Of a stretch of 5,135 bases of DNA, positions 1-5,135 are shown one piece after another. The position numbers were made by a program, and so were the translations under genes. Each line of letters starts with the position of its first letter. Position 1 is the stretch's first letter. The notes beneath the pieces were generated by a model. The model saw only the letters and a program-made list of their open reading frames with translations. It searched no databases and had not been told where the DNA came from. This DNA is from an uncultured Centipeda sp. (GTDB taxonomy: Bacteria; Bacillota; Negativicutes; Selenomonadales; Selenomonadaceae). Location: contig CALALM010000486.1 in the NCBI GenBank assembly GCA_937925565.1, positions 1 through 5,135 on the forward strand, written 5' to 3'.

Positions 1-364
1 CCTGTGCGATGCGCTCGCCCGCCGCGATACGTACAGGCTCCTTCCCATAGTTATAAAGAGGAATATAGATATGCCCCTCATTCTCCGCATTGCCATAATA
101 GTCTGCATCGATCACACCCACGCTGTTCATCAGCATGAGATGTTTCTTGAGTGCCGTACCCGAACGGATGTAAATGAGCAGCACCTCGTCCGGCTGCATA
201 TATGCCTTGACACCTGTCGGGACAAGCGCGCACTCTCCCGACGCAATCCCCATCGTTTCCGCAGCAGCAAAGTCGTATCCTGTACTCGCACCCGTCTTGC
301 GCTCCGGCAGATAGATGCCCGCCGCTCTATACATGGAGACGATTTCAAAACCGCGTGTTTTCAT
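1..364 (-). CDS. dut: dUTP diphosphatase (trimeric dUTPase family), 3' end beyond window
   Basis: Hydrolyses dUTP to dUMP and pyrophosphate, which keeps uracil out of DNA and supplies dUMP for dTMP synthesis; cytosolic. The first 121 residues are visible. Motif 1 appears as TGYDFAA (about 28-34), motif 2 as RSGTALKK (67-74), motif 3 as GVIDADYYGN (83-92) with the catalytic Asp86 and the uracil-stacking Tyr89, and motif 4 as GERIAQ (116-121). The glycine-rich motif 5 at the C-terminus lies outside the window. After motif 3 there is a short insertion (ENEGH) absent from the E. coli enzyme; the Bacillus YosS type also departs from E. coli here. The ATG at 364 is chosen because GAGGGA (376-371) sits 6 nt upstream and the homology begins right there. 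It lies 63 nt after the hfq stop, with a terminator between them and a TGA directly touching its ATG. Identity is confident; dCTP deaminase, from the same fold family, is less likely given these motifs. Confidence 0.92.
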   Translation of the reverse strand, partial: MKTRGFEIVSMYRAAGIYLPERKTGASTGYDFAAAETMGIASGECALVPTGVKAYMQPDEVLLIYIRSGTALKKHLMLMNSVGVIDADYYGNAENEGHIYIPLYNYGKEPVRIAAGERIAQ

Positions 365-427
365 TCATTTTCCCTCAAATAAAAAGCCGCCGCGCCGTAC
401 TCGGTGCAGCAGCGTCATGATTTCCAC
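365..427 (-). CDS. Possible 20-residue leader peptide filling the hfq-dut gap
   Basis: A small frame occupies the whole hfq-dut gap. It starts with GTG directly after the hfq TGA and ends with TGA directly before the dut ATG. GGAGGAG (440-434), inside the last hfq codons, lies 6 nt upstream of the GTG, a workable Shine-Dalgarno spacing. The predicted peptide reads MEIMTLLHRV-RRGGFLFEGK; an internal ATG at codon 4 is an alternative start without a good ribosome binding site. The frame runs straight through the terminator hairpin, so ribosomes on it would melt the stem and then stop beside the dut start. The frame is also the in-frame continuation of hfq past its stop. A 63-nt gap free of stop codons can easily arise by chance, no known family is recognised, and only the arrangement supports it. 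Confidence 0.3.
   Translation of the reverse strand: MEIMTLLHRVRRGGFLFEGK
371..376 (-). promoter_or_regulatory. Ribosome binding site of dut
   Basis: GAGGGA on the minus strand, 6 nt before the dut ATG at 364. It lies immediately after the U-tract of the hfq-dut terminator, so an RNA that ended at the terminator would lack it. This site favours the ATG at 364 over the out-of-frame ATG at 368. Confidence 0.7.
377..413 (-). terminator. Intrinsic terminator or attenuator between hfq and dut
   Basis: Read on the minus strand, GCTGCTGC (413-406) pairs with GCGGCGGC (393-386) as 8 pairs including two G-U wobbles. After one A-C mismatch, CCG (404-402) pairs with CGG (397-395) around an AGTA loop. 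TTTTTATTT follows directly (385-377). This is a standard Rho-independent layout, directed only to the minus strand. It lies 15 nt after the hfq stop and 13 nt before the dut ATG, so there is no room for a separate dut promoter downstream of it. Some read-through is therefore expected if dut is expressed from here. The wobble pairs make it weaker than the ileS terminator. Confidence 0.72.
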
Positions 428-661
428 TCAGGACTCCTCCGGCAGCACCTTCACCATCTGTATAGGAGTAATGGTTGAAATTGCATGCTTGTAAATCATC
501 TGCTGTTTCCCCATACTGTCGATCATGACAATGAAGTTGTCAAAGCCCCGCACCGTGCCCTTGATCTGAAATCCGTTCACAAGGTGGATCGTCACAGAAA
601 TGCCGTCCTTTCGCACCTGATTGAGAAAATTATCCTGCAAATTGATGGTTTTCGCCGTCAC
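428..661 (-). CDS. hfq: RNA-binding protein Hfq
   Basis: Hfq is a Sm-like ring-forming hexamer that binds small RNAs and A/U-rich mRNA segments, affecting their pairing and stability. From the GTG start the protein has 77 residues, close to the 73 of B. subtilis Hfq. Sm1 spans about residues 9-48: [10 protein letters not shown] contains the proximal-face Gln9 and Asp10, followed by VNGFQIKG and GFDNF with Phe43. Sm2 has YKHAIS (57-62) with the U-binding Tyr57, Lys58 and His59. The C-terminal tail is short and acidic, unlike the long E. coli tail, and the rim has only Arg17-Lys18. The GTG at 661 is preferred over the ATG at 694, because AAAGGAG lies 9 nt before the GTG and homology begins there, while the ATG has no ribosome binding site. 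GTG overlaps the miaA TGA as GTGA. The miaA-hfq pairing is widely conserved. Transcription probably comes from the promoter at 2369-2342. Confidence 0.96.
   Translation of the reverse strand: MTAKTINLQDNFLNQVRKDGISVTIHLVNGFQIKGTVRGFDNFIVMIDSMGKQQMIYKHAISTITPIQMVKVLPEES
434..440 (-). promoter_or_regulatory. Shine-Dalgarno-like GGAGGAG within the last hfq codons
   Basis: GGAGGAG on the minus strand overlaps the two Glu codons near the end of hfq. It is 6 nt from the GTG that opens the small frame across the hfq-dut gap. It may be a real initiation site for that frame or simply Glu-Glu codon usage. Confidence 0.35.
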
Positions 662-1626
662 GCCTGAGTGCTCCTTTCTCTGGTCTCCTGCCATGCGCGT
701 ATATCCGCAAGGATCACGTGCAGGAGCTCCTGCTCCGTCCGCGCATCCGCATCATACCAGTGGATGTATGGCATGCGCCGGTACCATGTCATCTGTCTCT
801 TTGCAAAATGCCGCGTCGCCGTCTGAATGGCAGCGACTGCCTCTGCACGGCCCATCTCACCCGCGAGATATGCTGCCGTTTCCCTATAACCGATGCCCTT
901 CATCGCAGGAGCATCGCGCCCTACACCGCCCGCGAGAAGTGCCGCTACCTCATCCACAAGCCCCGCTTTGAACATCGCCTCCACACGTGCATTGATCCGC
1001 TCATAAAGATGCGGACGTGCGCGGGTGAGTCCGATCACAAAGGCATCGTATGGAGCGGCGCCGACCGCAAACGCACTCTCCTGCGAAATGTGCTCATCGC
1101 CATAGCGCACGACCTCAAGCGCGCGGATCACGCGCCGGAGATTGTTCGCGTGTAACCGCTCCGCTGCCTGCGGGTCGCGATGCGCAAGGAAGGAATGCAC
1201 GCGGGTATTTCCGCGCCGTGCGGCAATCGCCTCCATCGCCCGACGAAAAAATCGGTGCTCCTGCGTTTCATTGAAATCGTATCCCTCGATGAGCGCCTTG
1301 ATGTAGAGCCCCGTCCCACCGACAACAAATGGCAGGCGCCCCCGCATCTCATACTCCTTGACAAGAGCAGCAACACGCGCAACAAACGCCGTAACCGAAA
1401 ACGATTCATCCGCGTCCAACACATCGACGAGATGATGAGGGACACGCGCTTGCTCTGCAACAGTCGGCTTTGCACTGCCGATATCAAATCCACGATAGAT
1501 ACACATGGAATCGCCCGATATGATATCCGTCCCAAGCGTCTCGGCAAGTTTCAGCGAAAGTTCTGTCTTTCCGACTGCCGTCGGGCCGAGCAGCACGAGG
1601 AGTGAGCTTTTCGCGTGTACGGTCAA
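658..1626 (-). CDS. miaA: tRNA dimethylallyltransferase MiaA
   Basis: Transfers a dimethylallyl group from DMAPP to N6 of A37 in tRNAs that read UNN codons, the first step toward ms2i6A; cytosolic. With a TTG start it has 322 residues, normal for the family. Visible motifs in order: P-loop GPTAVGKT (14-21), [16 protein letters not shown] (39-54) covering the catalytic Asp and DMAPP/tRNA contacts, PHHLVD (63-68), [10 protein letters not shown] (103-112), RVIRALEV (165-172), KGIGYRE (243-249), and [14 protein letters not shown] (271-284). Residue 42 is Cys where B. subtilis MiaA has Gln and E. coli has Leu. No ATG lies between the upstream gene's end and the P-loop. The TTG at 1626, overlapping the hydrolase stop as TTGA, is the best start, although no convincing Shine-Dalgarno precedes it; coupling to upstream translation is inferred. 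A GTG at 1770 would add 48 residues inside the hydrolase gene with no family resemblance. The 3' end overlaps hfq by 4 nt. Confidence 0.94.
   Translation of the reverse strand: MTVHAKSSLLVLLGPTAVGKTELSLKLAETLGTDIISGDSMCIYRGFDIGSAKPTVAEQARVPHHLVDVLDADESFSVTAFVARVAALVKEYEMRGRLPFVVGGTGLYIKALIEGYDFNETQEHRFFRRAMEAIAARRGNTRVHSFLAHRDPQAAERLHANNLRRVIRALEVVRYGDEHISQESAFAVGAAPYDAFVIGLTRARPHLYERINARVEAMFKAGLVDEVAALLAGGVGRDAPAMKGIGYRETAAYLAGEMGRAEAVAAIQTATRHFAKRQMTWYRRMPYIHWYDADARTEQELLHVILADIRAWQETRERSTQA
671..677 (-). promoter_or_regulatory. Ribosome binding site deciding the hfq start
   Basis: AAAGGAG on the minus strand, 9 nt before the GTG at 661 and inside the 3' end of miaA. It lies downstream of the alternative ATG at 694, which argues against that longer start. 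Confidence 0.8.
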
Positions 1627-2300
1627 AGTTCGATCGTTTCGCCCGGTGCGACGATGTTTACCTTCGCGCGTGTCATCGCCTCCGTGACCTCCTTGTAACG
1701 GTTCACTTCCTGCGCGATGACCGGCCACGTATCGTAGTGAATCGGGATGACGTGTCCTGCGTTGATCCACTGTGCCGCCTGTGCCGCATCCTCCAGTCCC
1801 ATTGTATAGTTATCGCCGATCGGAAGCACGGCGTAGTCGATGACATCCTTGCGCCCGATCAGCTGCATGTCGCTGAAGAGTGCCGTATCGCCGGAGTAGT
1901 AGACGACCTTACCGCCGATGTAGATGACGAAACCGCAGGCAATCCCACCGGCGACGCCCGCGCTGTGCTGGGCGAACGTCATGCGCACCTTGCCGAACGG
2001 CAGATCGAGCGAACCACCGATGTTCATGGGATAGGATTTGATCTCCGCGCACGCCTGACTCTCACATACCGAGATGACCTCCGGGATCGCTACAATCGCC
2101 GCCCCCGTGCGTGTCGCAATCGATGGCGCATCGCCGAGATGATCCCCATGTGCGTGCGTGAGCAGGATGAAATCACAGTCCACCTCATTCGCCGCGATGC
2201 TCGCCGTCGGATTCCCCGTCAGAAAGGGATCCACCAACACCTTATGCGTTCCGTCATCAAGCAAAAAAGCCGCATGACCGTAGTAGCTGAATTTTACCAT
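1623..2300 (-). CDS. UPF0173-family metal-dependent hydrolase (metallo-beta-lactamase fold)
   Basis: A 225-residue cytosolic protein, the typical length of the UPF0173 family (B. subtilis YtkL type), whose substrate is not established. The metal ligands are visible: THAHGDH (48-54) is the HxHxDH signature, followed by His112 in QHSAG, Asp138 in YSGDTALF, and His188 in IPIHYDTWP. The N-terminal YYGHAAFLL and the early VDPFLTGNP are also characteristic of this family. No signal peptide or membrane segment is seen. The ATG at 2300 is chosen because AGGAG lies 10 nt upstream. The in-frame GTG at 2309 is only 1 nt from that site and is unlikely. This is the first gene after the promoter at 2369-2342 and overlaps miaA by 4 nt. 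Its place upstream of miaA-hfq, where mutL or mutS often sit, gives no clear functional clue, although RNA-related metabolism is possible. Confidence 0.9.
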   Translation of the reverse strand: MVKFSYYGHAAFLLDDGTHKVLVDPFLTGNPTASIAANEVDCDFILLTHAHGDHLGDAPSIATRTGAAIVAIPEVISVCESQACAEIKSYPMNIGGSLDLPFGKVRMTFAQHSAGVAGGIACGFVIYIGGKVVYYSGDTALFSDMQLIGRKDVIDYAVLPIGDNYTMGLEDAAQAAQWINAGHVIPIHYDTWPVIAQEVNRYKEVTEAMTRAKVNIVAPGETIEL

Positions 2301-2310
2301 TGCGACCACT

Positions 2311-2315
2311 CTCCT
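2311..2315 (-). promoter_or_regulatory. Ribosome binding site of the UPF0173 hydrolase
   Basis: AGGAG on the minus strand, 10 nt before the ATG at 2300. It is too close to the GTG at 2309 to serve that codon, so it settles the start choice. Confidence 0.7.
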
Positions 2316-2341
2316 ATTTCACAATTTGTTTGTTACATTTT

Positions 2342-2369
2342 ATTATACGTTTTGTCTAGGCAATGTCAA
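2342..2369 (-). promoter_or_regulatory. Sigma-A (housekeeping) promoter for hydrolase-miaA-hfq
   Basis: Read on the minus strand, TTGACA (2369-2364) and TATAAT (2347-2342) both match consensus exactly and are separated by 16 bp. Transcription would begin near position 2335, giving an untranslated leader of about 35 nt before the ATG at 2300. That leader is A-rich between about 2335 and 2316. The -35 box follows the ileS terminator U-tract with no gap. No operator with clear two-fold symmetry was seen. Confidence 0.88.
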
Positions 2370-2370
2370 T

Positions 2371-2414
2371 AAGAAAAGCCGCTACATTCGGGCAGTTCCC
2401 GAACGAAGCGGCTT
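2371..2414 (-). terminator. Intrinsic terminator of ileS
   Basis: On the minus strand AAGCCGCT (2414-2407) pairs with AGCGGCTT (2383-2376) over 8 perfect base pairs. After a 3x3 internal loop, TTCGGG (2403-2398) pairs with CCCGAA (2392-2387) around a 5-nt loop. The RNA then reads TTTTCTTATT. It starts 12 nt after the ileS stop codon and has the usual form of a Rho-independent terminator. Confidence 0.9.
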
Positions 2415-2426
2415 GTATAGCAAGAC

Positions 2427-5135
2427 TTACTTGATGCTGAGCGCCAGCTTCTCACCGTTGATGTTCCACTCCTTGCTCGTGCCTGCGGGCGCGTCGTAGG
2501 AAACGGAATCGGCGAGCGTAATTTCGCGGATAAACGACTCGTTCTTCTGGGCGATTGCCGTGAGCTTCGCGTTGCCCGAGAGATCGAGTGCAATATGATC
2601 CGTCACCTCAAGCCCGCACTCCTTGCGCATCGTCTGCACCTTGCTGATGATCTCGCGGACAAAGCCCTCTTCGAGAAGTTCCTCCGTAAGCGTCGTCTCA
2701 AGCGCAACGGTCACGCCGCCGTAACTCTGGCAGTTGTAGCCCTCCTGCTGGGAGAGCGTGACCTCGACATCCTCGGACGTGACCGTGACATCGCCGTCCG
2801 CAATGTGAAGCGTATAGCTGCCGTCCCCCGCAAGCGCCTCCTTCACCGCCGCGCCGTCGCTCTCCTCGAGCGCCTTCTTGACCGCACCCATGCGCTTGCC
2901 GACCTTGGGACCGAGCGCATGGAAGTTCGGCTTCACATGGTAGGCGAGGAAGTCCGACATATCGTCACGGAATGTAACCACCTTGACATTCAGCTCGTCC
3001 TCAATAATCTCGACGAAAAACTCGGGCAGCGTGTGCTCCGCCTTGACAAACATATTCGCAACGGGCTGACGGTTCTTGATATTTGCCGCGTTGCGCGCCG
3101 CCCGCCCGAGCGTCACAACCTCGAGCACGATCTCCATATTCTCCTCGAGCTGCGTGTCAATGAGCGCCTCGTTCACCGTCGGGAAATCCGCGAGATGCAC
3201 GGAGATCGGCGCGTTCTTGTCGACCGAGCAGACGAGGTTGCGGTAGATGCTCTCCGTGATGAACGGAACCATCGGCGCCGCCGCCTTCACCGTCGTCACA
3301 AGTGCGGTATAGAGCGTCAGATAGGCATCCACCTTGTCCTGCTCCATGCCCTTCGCCCAGAAACGGCTGCGGCTACGGCGCACATACCAGTTCGACAGTT
3401 CCTCGACGAAGGACTGCACCGCCTTTGCCGCCTCGGTGACACGATAGTTACTGAGGCAGTCGTCCACCGTACGCACCATCGTATTCAGGCGTGAGAACAC
3501 CCAGCGATCCATAACCGAGAGGCGGTCGTAGTCGAGCGTGTGCACCGTCGGGTCGAATTCGTCGATGTTCGCATAGAGAACGTAGAACGCGTACGTGTTC
3601 CAGAGCGTCCCCATGAACTTGCGCGCGCCCTCCTGCACCGCGTCGTCGGAGAAGCGGTTCGGCAGCCACGGGGCGCTGTTCTCATAAAAGTACCAGCGAA
3701 TCGCGTCCGCTCCGTGACGGCGCAGGGCATCCATCGGCTCGACCGCATTGCCCTTGGACTTGCTCATCTTCTGCCCGTTCTCATCCTGCACATGGCCGAG
3801 GACAATGACGTTCTTGTATGGGCTCTTGTCAAAGAGCAGCGTCGAAATCGCAATCAGCGAGTAGAACCAGCCGCGCGTCTGATCGACCGCCTCGGAGATG
3901 AAATCTGCAGGGAAGTATTTCTCAAAGATCTCCTTGTTCTCAAATGGGTAGTGCCACTGAGCAAACGGCATCGCACCGGAGTCGAACCAACAGTCAATGA
4001 CCTCGGGCACGCGGTGCATCTCCGCGCCGCACTTCTCGCAGGGGAACGTGATCGCATCGATGTACGGGCGGTGCAGCTCGATATCCGCGGGGCAGTTCGG
4101 CTGAAGCTCGCGCAGCTCCGCGATCGAACCGACGGAGTGCTCGTGCCCGCAGGAACATTTCCAGATGTTGAGGGGCGTGCCCCAGTAGCGGTCGCGGCTG
4201 ATGCCCCAATCCTGCACATGCTCGATCCAGTTGCCGAAACGGCCGTCGCCGATGGTCTTCGGAATCCAGTTGACCGTATTGTTGTTCGCAACAAGTGCGT
4301 CGCGCACCGCCGTCATGCGGATGAACCACGAGGCACGTGCATAGTAGATCAGCGGCGTGTCGCACCGCCAGCAATGCGGATAGCTGTGCGTGAACTCCGG
4401 CGCCTTGAAGAGTTTTCCGGTCTTTTCGAGATCCGCGAGGATCAGCGGGTCGGCATCCTTGACAAAGACGCCCGGCCAATCCGTCTCTTCCGTCATCTCG
4501 CCCTTGTCGTTGACGAACTGAACGAACGGCATGCCGTACTTGCGGCAGACACGGTTATCGTCCTCACCGAAGGCGGGTGCGATGTGGACGATGCCCGTGC
4601 CGTCCTCGGTCGTAACATAGTCGTCGCAGGTGACAAAGAATGCTTTTTCCTGCACATCCTTGTCCGCAAACGGATAGAGCGGTTCATACTTGCGGTACTC
4701 GAGATCGCTGCCCTTCATCGTCGCGAGGATCTCACGATCGCCCCACGAGTCTGCGAACACACTGTCCATCAGCGCCTCGGCAAGATAGTAGACCTTGCCG
4801 TAAACATGCACCTTCACATAGGTCACGTCGGGGTTCACGCAGAGACCGAGGTTCGAGGGGAGCGTCCACGGCGTCGTCGTCCACGCGAGGAAGTAGGCAT
4901 CCTCATCCGCCGCCTTGAAGCGTACGATTGCCGAGCGCTCCGTTACATCCTTATATCCCTGCGCGACCTCGTGCGAGGAGAGCGGCGTGCCGCAGCGCGG
5001 GCAGTACGGAACGATCTTGTGTCCCTGATAGAGCAGCCCCTTCTTCCAGATCTCCTTGAGCGCCCACCACTCGGACTCGATAAAGTTGTTCTCGTACGTA
5101 ATGTAGGGATGCTCCATATCCGCCCAGAAGCCGAC
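2427..5135 (-). CDS. ileS: Isoleucyl-tRNA synthetase, type 2 (eukaryote-like), 5' end beyond window
   Basis: Class I synthetase that charges tRNA-Ile and hydrolyses mischarged Val-tRNA-Ile. The 902 C-terminal residues are visible; numbering starts at the codon 5135-5133. By recalled comparison with Thermus IleRS about 135 residues, including the HIGH motif, lie outside, giving a full protein near 1040. The editing domain shows WTTTPWTLPSN (85-95) and GTGIVHIAPAFGEDD (179-193). Cysteine pairs CPRC (45-48), CWRC (255-258), CSC (327-329) and CEKC (366-369) fit the two zinc sites inside the catalytic half of the Thermus enzyme. KMSKS is at 456-460 (bases 3770-3756), followed by the helical anticodon-binding domain from about 540, including NWYVRRSRSRFW (582-593). 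The C-terminus lacks the CxxC zinc finger of type 1 enzymes such as those of E. coli and B. subtilis, and ends in a long domain containing EELNVKVV. Type 2 enzymes are associated with low mupirocin sensitivity. The frame is open to the window edge, so the ATG at 5117 is internal. Confidence 0.96.
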   Translation of the reverse strand, partial: VGFWADMEHPYITYENNFIESEWWALKEIWKKGLLYQGHKIVPYCPRCGTPLSSHEVAQGYKDVTERSAIVRFKAADEDAYFLAWTTTPWTLPSNLGLCVNPDVTYVKVHVYGKVYYLAEALMDSVFADSWGDREILATMKGSDLEYRKYEPLYPFADKDVQEKAFFVTCDDYVTTEDGTGIVHIAPAFGEDDNRVCRKYGMPFVQFVNDKGEMTEETDWPGVFVKDADPLILADLEKTGKLFKAPEFTHSYPHCWRCDTPLIYYARASWFIRMTAVRDALVANNNTVNWIPKTIGDGRFGNWIEHVQDWGISRDRYWGTPLNIWKCSCGHEHSVGSIAELRELQPNCPADIELHRPYIDAITFPCEKCGAEMHRVPEVIDCWFDSGAMPFAQWHYPFENKEIFEKYFPADFISEAVDQTRGWFYSLIAISTLLFDKSPYKNVIVLGHVQDENGQKMSKSKGNAVEPMDALRRHGADAIRWYFYENSAPWLPNRFSDDAVQEGARKFMGTLWNTYAFYVLYANIDEFDPTVHTLDYDRLSVMDRWVFSRLNTMVRTVDDCLSNYRVTEAAKAVQSFVEELSNWYVRRSRSRFWAKGMEQDKVDAYLTLYTALVTTVKAAAPMVPFITESIYRNLVCSVDKNAPISVHLADFPTVNEALIDTQLEENMEIVLEVVTLGRAARNAANIKNRQPVANMFVKAEHTLPEFFVEIIEDELNVKVVTFRDDMSDFLAYHVKPNFHALGPKVGKRMGAVKKALEESDGAAVKEALAGDGSYTLHIADGDVTVTSEDVEVTLSQQEGYNCQSYGGVTVALETTLTEELLEEGFVREIISKVQTMRKECGLEVTDHIALDLSGNAKLTAIAQKNESFIREITLADSVSYDAPAGTSKEWNINGEKLALSIK

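Noticed and set aside
1627..1770. N-terminal extension of MiaA from a GTG at 1770
   Set aside because: The 48 extra residues are the shadow of the hydrolase gene's 3' end, contain no MiaA homology, and would create a long overlap.
2316..2330. TTGTGAAAT in the hydrolase leader as a Rex-type operator
   Set aside because: Only one half-site is present; the matching inverted half TTCACAA does not follow, so there is no palindrome to support an operator.
2316..2336. A-rich leader of the hydrolase-miaA-hfq transcript as an Hfq autoregulatory binding site
   Set aside because: The stretch has only a few ARN-type triplets, which is weak evidence in an A-rich leader; binding data would be needed.
1602..2372. 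A 256-codon open frame on the plus strand opposite the hydrolase gene
   Set aside because: It is antisense to a gene with complete metal-binding motifs, runs through that gene's promoter, and has an Arg/Asp-rich low-plausibility translation.
2595..3494. A 299-codon open frame on the plus strand opposite ileS
   Set aside because: It lies wholly antisense to a well-supported synthetase, its Arg/His/Leu-rich translation resembles no family, and long antisense frames are common opposite GC-rich, codon-biased genes.
3448..4687. Several minus-strand frames of 60-160 codons in alternative phases within ileS
   Set aside because: They are out-of-phase Arg/Ser/Thr-rich shadows of the synthetase gene, without ribosome binding sites or recognisable domains.
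2427..5117. ileS start at the ATG at 5117
   Set aside because: The frame continues upstream to the window edge with family-like residues (GFWAD), and the HIGH region must precede it, so this ATG is internal.

Overview
All the gene content lies on the minus strand, so it reads from high to low coordinates. There are five protein genes: ileS (5' end beyond the window), a UPF0173-family metal-dependent hydrolase, miaA, hfq, and dut (3' end beyond the window). The DNA is GC-rich, Shine-Dalgarno sequences are strong, and the promoter is a classic sigma-A type. The Hfq resembles those of Firmicutes, and the isoleucyl-tRNA synthetase is the long type without a C-terminal zinc finger. Together these suggest a GC-rich Negativicutes bacterium of the Selenomonas kind. 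This assignment is an inference from sequence character, not a database match. No mobile element, CRISPR array, tRNA or rRNA was seen.

Layout from right to left. ileS (5135-2427) ends in a clear intrinsic terminator (2414-2371). The terminator's U-tract runs directly into the -35 hexamer of a promoter with consensus TTGACA and TATAAT boxes 16 bp apart (2369-2342). That promoter appears to drive the UPF0173 hydrolase (2300-1623), miaA (1626-658) and hfq (661-428). These three genes are stitched together by two 4-base stop/start overlaps (TTGA and GTGA), which suggests translational coupling.

Between hfq and dut lie only 63 bases. They hold a second intrinsic terminator (413-377), followed by just enough room for the dut ribosome binding site. 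The same 63 bases form an uninterrupted 20-codon reading frame. It starts with a GTG directly after the hfq stop, has a GGAGGAG ribosome binding site 6 nt upstream, and ends in TGA directly abutting the dut ATG. Translation of this small frame would carry ribosomes across the terminator hairpin, so it could tune how much dut is made from the hfq transcript. This is the most unusual feature in the window, but it remains a hypothesis.

Functionally the region is housekeeping. IleS charges tRNA-Ile, MiaA prenylates A37 of tRNAs that read UNN codons, Hfq is the Sm-like RNA-binding protein, and Dut keeps uracil out of DNA. The hydrolase has the metallo-beta-lactamase fold but no established substrate.
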